9,197 bases of DNA from an uncultured bacterium. GTDB taxonomy: Bacteria > Patescibacteria > ABY1 > SG8-24 > 2-12-FULL-60-25. This document shows positions 1-9,197 of the stretch, piece after piece (the first letter of the stretch is position 1; each line of letters opens with the position of its first letter). Location: positions 1 to 9,197 of the forward strand of contig CALMET010000022.1 of NCBI GenBank assembly GCA_937863195.1, given 5' to 3'. The notes beneath the pieces are model-generated. The model was not told where the DNA came from and ran no database searches. It saw nothing but the letters and a program-made list of their open reading frames with translations. Made by a program: the position numbers and the translations under genes.

Positions 1-2
1 TG

Positions 3-1994
3 TTATTTGTAAGCCTTTCGCAATTCAATCCCCGTATAAAACTGTTTGAGAATTTGCTCGTAGTTTTTACCAAGGGTTGCGTCCATATAGAGAGCACTCG
101 ATGCTGAGAGACCGACGCCGTGACCCCAAAGGGTTTTGCCTTCATCACCCGGAGCATTGACCGCCTTCAACCAATCAATCGGCTGACCGCCCCAGACATC
201 TTCATAATTACGTGTACGACCATCTGAACGAGAGAAGTACGGCGTTATCGCGAGCTTATTGTTATAGGTTACGATTTGTCCGCGTGTGGCATCAACCGAG
301 GCGCTAATGGTTGGCGTTCGTGATTCGTGTCCATAACCGCGATAGACCTGGTCATAGGTTGCATCAACGGTAAAGTTTTGTGCCGCATGTTTTGTGCCAC
401 GGTTCACGTGATACATCGCATAGGTGCGAGCACCGGTGAGAAGCGCGCGCTGATATTGTGCGGGGCTGACGTTCGACGTTTCAGCGATACCTTTCAAATA
501 CCATTCAACAGGCAATTCATTAATGACCCAGATTTCATCCGGTTTGCTTGCATAGCGAAGCTCAAGCTGGCCTCTAAACGTATTGTCATTGGCACCCGGC
601 AACCAGCTCACTGGGCGTACATAATCAGAAAGGGTGATTGGCGAGATCCCGTCGGTGGCGCGCAAAACGTACCACGTCGTTGATGAGATCGTGCCACAAC
701 TTGCACCAGATAAGGTATATTTGCCCGTTACTTTGCTGTACTGAACATCAACAGATTCATTCAAGGCAACCGTACAAATCTGCGTACCATTATTAAGGAC
801 TTGTAACGGGATATGGCTCGCCTTCACGCTCATCGCATAATCTTCAGGATTCAAAAGCCCGACACGAATCATTGGTTGTTCTGGCAATAAAGAGGCATCA
901 CCATTAAGCGGTTGCGGATTCAAAACGAATCCACCCGTCGACGGCGTAGGAGCAGGTGTAGGGGTCGGAGCTGGCGTCGGTGCAGGCGTTGGCTTCGTTG
1001 TCTCGGGCGCAATATAACCGTCATTCGTAACCGTGATAGGGATCTCAACAAAAGCACCGTCTACCGACTTATTGTCAGCATATAACTGAAAAGCGGCGAG
1101 ATAGGTCCCGGCCTTTGCTGGGCCCTTGAGCGTAAACGTCACAAAAGCCAATTCACCAGGCTTGGTCGCACCCGTAAGACTGATAGGTGTCGACGCGTCT
1201 AACCATGAATCATCACGTACCGAACCCAAGCGATCACCAAGTGCAGGCTGAATACCGCTGACCTTTACCGTACGAGAACTCCACGTGGCGGTACCGTTAT
1301 TTTTAAAACCAAATGAGAACTGCTTGCGACCATTACCGCTCACGGTCATATCGTGATCAGAGCGCAACAATAAGAACCCAGCATACGAAGCATCCGAGGC
1401 GTTTTCTGGGATACTAATTGGTTTTGGTGCGGGTGCACTAGCCTGTGTCGGGGTTGGCGGCAAAGCGGACGTCGCAGCAGGCGTACCTGTCACACGCACC
1501 GTAAACTTGGCACGACCACCACCCATACGAACGAGGTTTTCAGCAACAAGGATAAACTCCATCTGATAATCGCCCGTCTTTGTCGGAGCAACCAACGGAA
1601 AGCGCAATGACACCGTCTCACCCGGATTCACACGATCAAGAGGCAACTTAGCAGGGCGATCAGCCGCATCCCAACCTTTTGAACCAAAAGGGCTCGAGAC
1701 CTCGAGCTTTTTGGCACCATCATAGTGATAAAGCGAAACAAAGTTAGCTCCGGTCTTCTCCCAAGGTGCTTTGCCGATATTTTTGAGGACCATCTCGACT
1801 TCACCCTCTTTACCCGGATTCATGAGCGATGGCGCATGAACAATGATGACGCTTGCCGCATAATCAGATCTCGTCCAAGCCGTAATCGCCGAGGTAGGCA
1901 CAAGAGAAACAAAAAGCGCCCAGAGCATCACAAATGCTACTGAGCGCTTTAGGCGTCCGCCTGAAAAAACTGAGCGAAAGGAGCGAGAATCCAT
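3..1994 (-). CDS. Exported SpoIID/LytB-domain protein with two N-terminal Ig-like domains (663 aa)
   Basis: Probably remodels peptidoglycan outside the membrane; SpoIID is a lytic transglycosylase and relatives such as LytB enhance amidases. Residues 14-39 form a signal peptide or anchor: Arg/Lys then a hydrophobic run, with a possible cleavage site near SAITA. Two Ig-like beta-sandwich domains follow (about 48-170 and 204-324), each with 'KN-G--W' and 'PG' signatures like CARDB or NBR1-type FW domains. A Pro/Thr/Ala linker (about 328-354) leads to the SpoIID region (about 374-663). That region shows IRVGL, INELPVEWYLKGIAE with a Glu (about 505) where SpoIID has its catalytic Glu, GARTYAMY, DQVYRGYGHES, YFSRSDGRTRNYEDVWG and HGVGLS (625-628). 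The ATG at 1994 is chosen because an in-frame ATG at 2072 lies in a terminator loop and upstream of the promoter. The stop is TAA. Family assignment is strong; enzymatic activity is inferred. SpoIID here need not imply sporulation. Confidence 0.93.
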   Translation of the reverse strand: MDSRSFRSVFSGGRLKRSVAFVMLWALFVSLVPTSAITAWTRSDYAASVIIVHAPSLMNPGKEGEVEMVLKNIGKAPWEKTGANFVSLYHYDGAKKLEVSSPFGSKGWDAADRPAKLPLDRVNPGETVSLRFPLVAPTKTGDYQMEFILVAENLVRMGGGRAKFTVRVTGTPAATSALPPTPTQASAPAPKPISIPENASDASYAGFLLLRSDHDMTVSGNGRKQFSFGFKNNGTATWSSRTVKVSGIQPALGDRLGSVRDDSWLDASTPISLTGATKPGELAFVTFTLKGPAKAGTYLAAFQLYADNKSVDGAFVEIPITVTNDGYIAPETTKPTPAPTPAPTPTPAPTPSTGGFVLNPQPLNGDASLLPEQPMIRVGLLNPEDYAMSVKASHIPLQVLNNGTQICTVALNESVDVQYSKVTGKYTLSGASCGTISSTTWYVLRATDGISPITLSDYVRPVSWLPGANDNTFRGQLELRYASKPDEIWVINELPVEWYLKGIAETSNVSPAQYQRALLTGARTYAMYHVNRGTKHAAQNFTVDATYDQVYRGYGHESRTPTISASVDATRGQIVTYNNKLAITPYFSRSDGRTRNYEDVWGGQPIDWLKAVNAPGDEGKTLWGHGVGLSASSALYMDATLGKNYEQILKQFYTGIELRKAYK
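939..992 (-). repeat. Pro/Thr/Ala hinge-coding repeat in the SpoIID-like gene
   Basis: The segment encodes alternating PTPAPT units between the second Ig-like domain and the SpoIID domain. On the plus strand it reads as short GGCGTHGG-like repeats with varied third bases. Such linkers are usually extended and flexible and may carry the catalytic domain through the cell wall or away from the membrane. The role is inferred; the composition is seen directly. Confidence 0.8.
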
Positions 1995-2007
1995 ACAAAT
2001 CTCTCTT

Positions 2008-2036
2008 ATAATAGCACAAAAAACCGCTTTTGTCAA
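2008..2036 (-). promoter_or_regulatory. Extended -10 sigma70-type promoter for the SpoIID-like gene
   Basis: On the minus strand a perfect -35 TTGACA (2031-2036) is followed by a 17-bp spacer and TATTAT (2008-2013). TGTGC directly precedes the -10, matching the TRTGn extended -10 element. Standard spacing puts +1 near 2001, only about 7 nt before the ATG at 1994. There is no room for a Shine-Dalgarno sequence; the nearby AAGAGAG lies largely upstream of the predicted +1. The promoter also shows that the longer frame starting at 2072 is not the gene start. Confidence 0.85.
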
Positions 2037-2060
2037 TCGACCTTTTCTGCTCAACCTAGC

Positions 2061-2086
2061 AAAAAATCCCATTTCTGGGATTCTTT
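2061..2086 (-). terminator. Rho-independent terminator after the LytR_C gene
   Basis: Read on the minus strand, AATCCCA (2082-2076), a GAAA loop and TGGGATT (2071-2065) form a perfect 7-bp stem closed by a GNRA-type tetraloop. A short T tract (2064-2061) follows. A/T pairs and one G-T wobble can extend the stem towards 2086. It begins 16 bp past the TAA ending at 2103 and should stop transcripts from the LytR_C gene, including read-through from the giant gene. It lies upstream of the next promoter and so insulates the SpoIID-like gene. Confidence 0.9.
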
Positions 2087-2102
2087 GTTTCTTGAAATGG
2101 TC

Positions 2103-2900
2103 TTAACCACCAATAATGACAACAATGTCGGTTTTTGCGGCGGCTTCGCCGGGCAAGGCGGTGACGATATCACCATTTACCGACTGCTTTAAGCGATCGA
2201 TGACGGTCTGATCGATATTCGTATTCGCCACAAAGATAACCGTCTTCGCATAATCTTTTTTAAGGGCGTCTGCAGGTGTGGTTGTGTTAAAGCCAGCTGT
2301 TTTAAGCCCGTCGGATATCGCACGTGCACGGCCGGCCGTAGGTGTACCATTACGCACTTCAATGGTTGGGCTCGTGATGACTGCCGTAGAGGTCGCCGTT
2401 GACGGCGTCGAGGTCACCGATGTCTGATTGCTATTCAATGCCGAGATGAGACGCTCAACGTATTGAATATCACCCTGATCTTTGATAAGCGGCATGACCG
2501 AGAGCACTTTTTGCTCAGAGGTTGAATAGACAACCGCTTTGTCTGCCCAGACCAATAAACGGTCACCGTTTTGTGCCCCGCGATAGAGGATCGGGTTTTG
2601 GGCACGCACTAATGAGATGTCTTCAATCGTTGCAATAGACGGGATCTCGTCTGCATTAACAGAAACAATAGACGAGACCTTGTTAATCAGGGCCTGCATC
2701 TCGCGAGCGTCACCTTGAGTAACTTCGGTATTATTGCCACCTACCATTACGCGGTTGGTTTTAGCCTTGTAGATATAGGCGCCAATAAGCACCAAGATAA
2801 GGAGAGCAAACAAGAATGGCAAAGCACGTGCAGCACGTGAAGCTTCTTGGACAGCCGGTGCAGCAGCTTTTGCCGCAGAAGAAGGAGCGCGTTTCATCAT
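2103..2900 (-). CDS. Single-pass membrane protein with C-terminal LytR_C-type domain (265 aa)
   Basis: A basic, Ala-rich cytoplasmic head (residues 1-26) leads to one transmembrane helix (about 27-44, ALPFLFALLILVLIGAYIY), so the rest should be outside. A middle region (about 60-145) has a pattern I associate with CPR proteins: 'IPSIATIEDISLVR-QNPI', then 'A-NGDRLLVWADKAVVYSTSEQKVLSV'. A Ser/Thr-rich linker (about 155-178) precedes a LytR_C-like domain (178-265), recognised by IEVRNGTPTAGRA, GLKTAGF, a Lys-Thr-V-I-F-V strand and the terminal DIVVIIGG. LytR_C often follows LytR-CpsA-Psr cell-wall ligase domains, but no such catalytic domain is present, so no enzyme activity is proposed. Two ATG codons are adjacent (2900 and 2897); the first is used here. 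A promoter lies immediately upstream and a terminator downstream. Function is unknown beyond probable envelope association. Confidence 0.92.
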   Translation of the reverse strand: MMKRAPSSAAKAAAPAVQEASRAARALPFLFALLILVLIGAYIYKAKTNRVMVGGNNTEVTQGDAREMQALINKVSSIVSVNADEIPSIATIEDISLVRAQNPILYRGAQNGDRLLVWADKAVVYSTSEQKVLSVMPLIKDQGDIQYVERLISALNSNQTSVTSTPSTATSTAVITSPTIEVRNGTPTAGRARAISDGLKTAGFNTTTPADALKKDYAKTVIFVANTNIDQTVIDRLKQSVNGDIVTALPGEAAAKTDIVVIIGG

Positions 2901-2911
2901 AGATTGGTTTT

Positions 2912-2941
2912 AGTATAGCACAGAATATTTTTTGTATTCAA
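2912..2941 (-). promoter_or_regulatory. Extended -10 promoter for the LytR_C gene
   Basis: On the minus strand TTGAAT (2936-2941) is followed by an 18-bp spacer and TATACT (2912-2917). TGTGC abuts the -10, as in the promoter at 2008-2036. Predicted +1 is near 2905, leaving about 5 nt before the ATG at 2900, with no Shine-Dalgarno sequence. The -35 begins 5 bp after the giant gene's stop codon, and no terminator hairpin is visible between the two genes, so read-through from upstream is also possible. Confidence 0.75.
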
Positions 2942-2946
2942 CGTGG

Positions 2947-9197
<6,251 letters not shown>

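Noticed and set aside
327..683. Plus-strand frame of 118 codons opposite the SpoIID domain
   Set aside because: The minus-strand frame carries conserved SpoIID motifs across the same bases; this product shows no domain.
1995..2072. Longer SpoIID-like protein starting at the ATG at 2072 (26 extra residues)
   Set aside because: That ATG lies in the loop of the terminator at 2061-2086 and upstream of the TTGACA/TATTAT promoter. The extra residues also sit before a normal signal peptide.
2103..2900. LytR-family transcriptional regulator, a common automatic name for such proteins
   Set aside because: There is no DNA-binding domain and no LytR-CpsA-Psr catalytic domain, only an anchor, a middle domain and a LytR_C-like end predicted to lie outside the membrane.

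Overview
The window carries three genes, all on the minus strand, with almost no intergenic space and no RNA genes, CRISPR arrays or insertion sequences. Read in transcription order (right to left) they are: (i) a giant secreted or surface protein, at least 2,082 residues, whose 5' end lies beyond the right edge; (ii) a 265-residue single-pass membrane protein with a C-terminal LytR_C-type domain; (iii) a 663-residue exported protein with two Ig-like domains and a C-terminal SpoIID/LytB-type peptidoglycan-acting domain. The Thr/Asn/Ser-rich repeat protein with 'TNATSTNLF' runs, the LytR_C membrane protein and the Ig-SpoIID protein together resemble Candidate Phyla Radiation (Patescibacteria, Parcubacteria-like) genomes. 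That assignment rests on protein style, not on a marker gene. The standard code with TAA stops fits all three genes.

Layout. 3-1994: SpoIID-domain protein. 2008-2036: its own strong promoter. 2061-2086: intrinsic terminator ending the upstream transcript. 2103-2900: LytR_C membrane protein. 2912-2941: its own promoter, beginning 5 bp after the giant gene's stop codon. 2947-9197: giant protein gene. From N to C terminus the giant protein has a repeat shaft of about 1,200 residues with pentad periodicity (about 5500-9197), punctuated by six VCLxxGxNC cassettes and two phage-tail-fibre-like LGxxxLRWN motifs. A propeller-like domain with Cys pairs follows (about 4180-5400), then a domain resembling intramolecular-chaperone/peptidase G2 domains (about 3740-4150), a beta-rich C-terminal domain (about 3195-3480) and an acidic Pro-Glu tail (about 2950-3190).

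How the parts may fit together (inference): all three products should act at or outside the cytoplasmic membrane. The giant protein looks like a fibre or adhesin, the LytR_C protein like an envelope-associated membrane protein, and the SpoIID-like protein like a peptidoglycan-remodelling factor that could make room for or help anchor surface structures. The two smaller genes have consensus-like promoters with a shared TGTGC extended -10 element and predicted leaders of only about 5-7 nt, so they are probably translated from leaderless or near-leaderless mRNAs.
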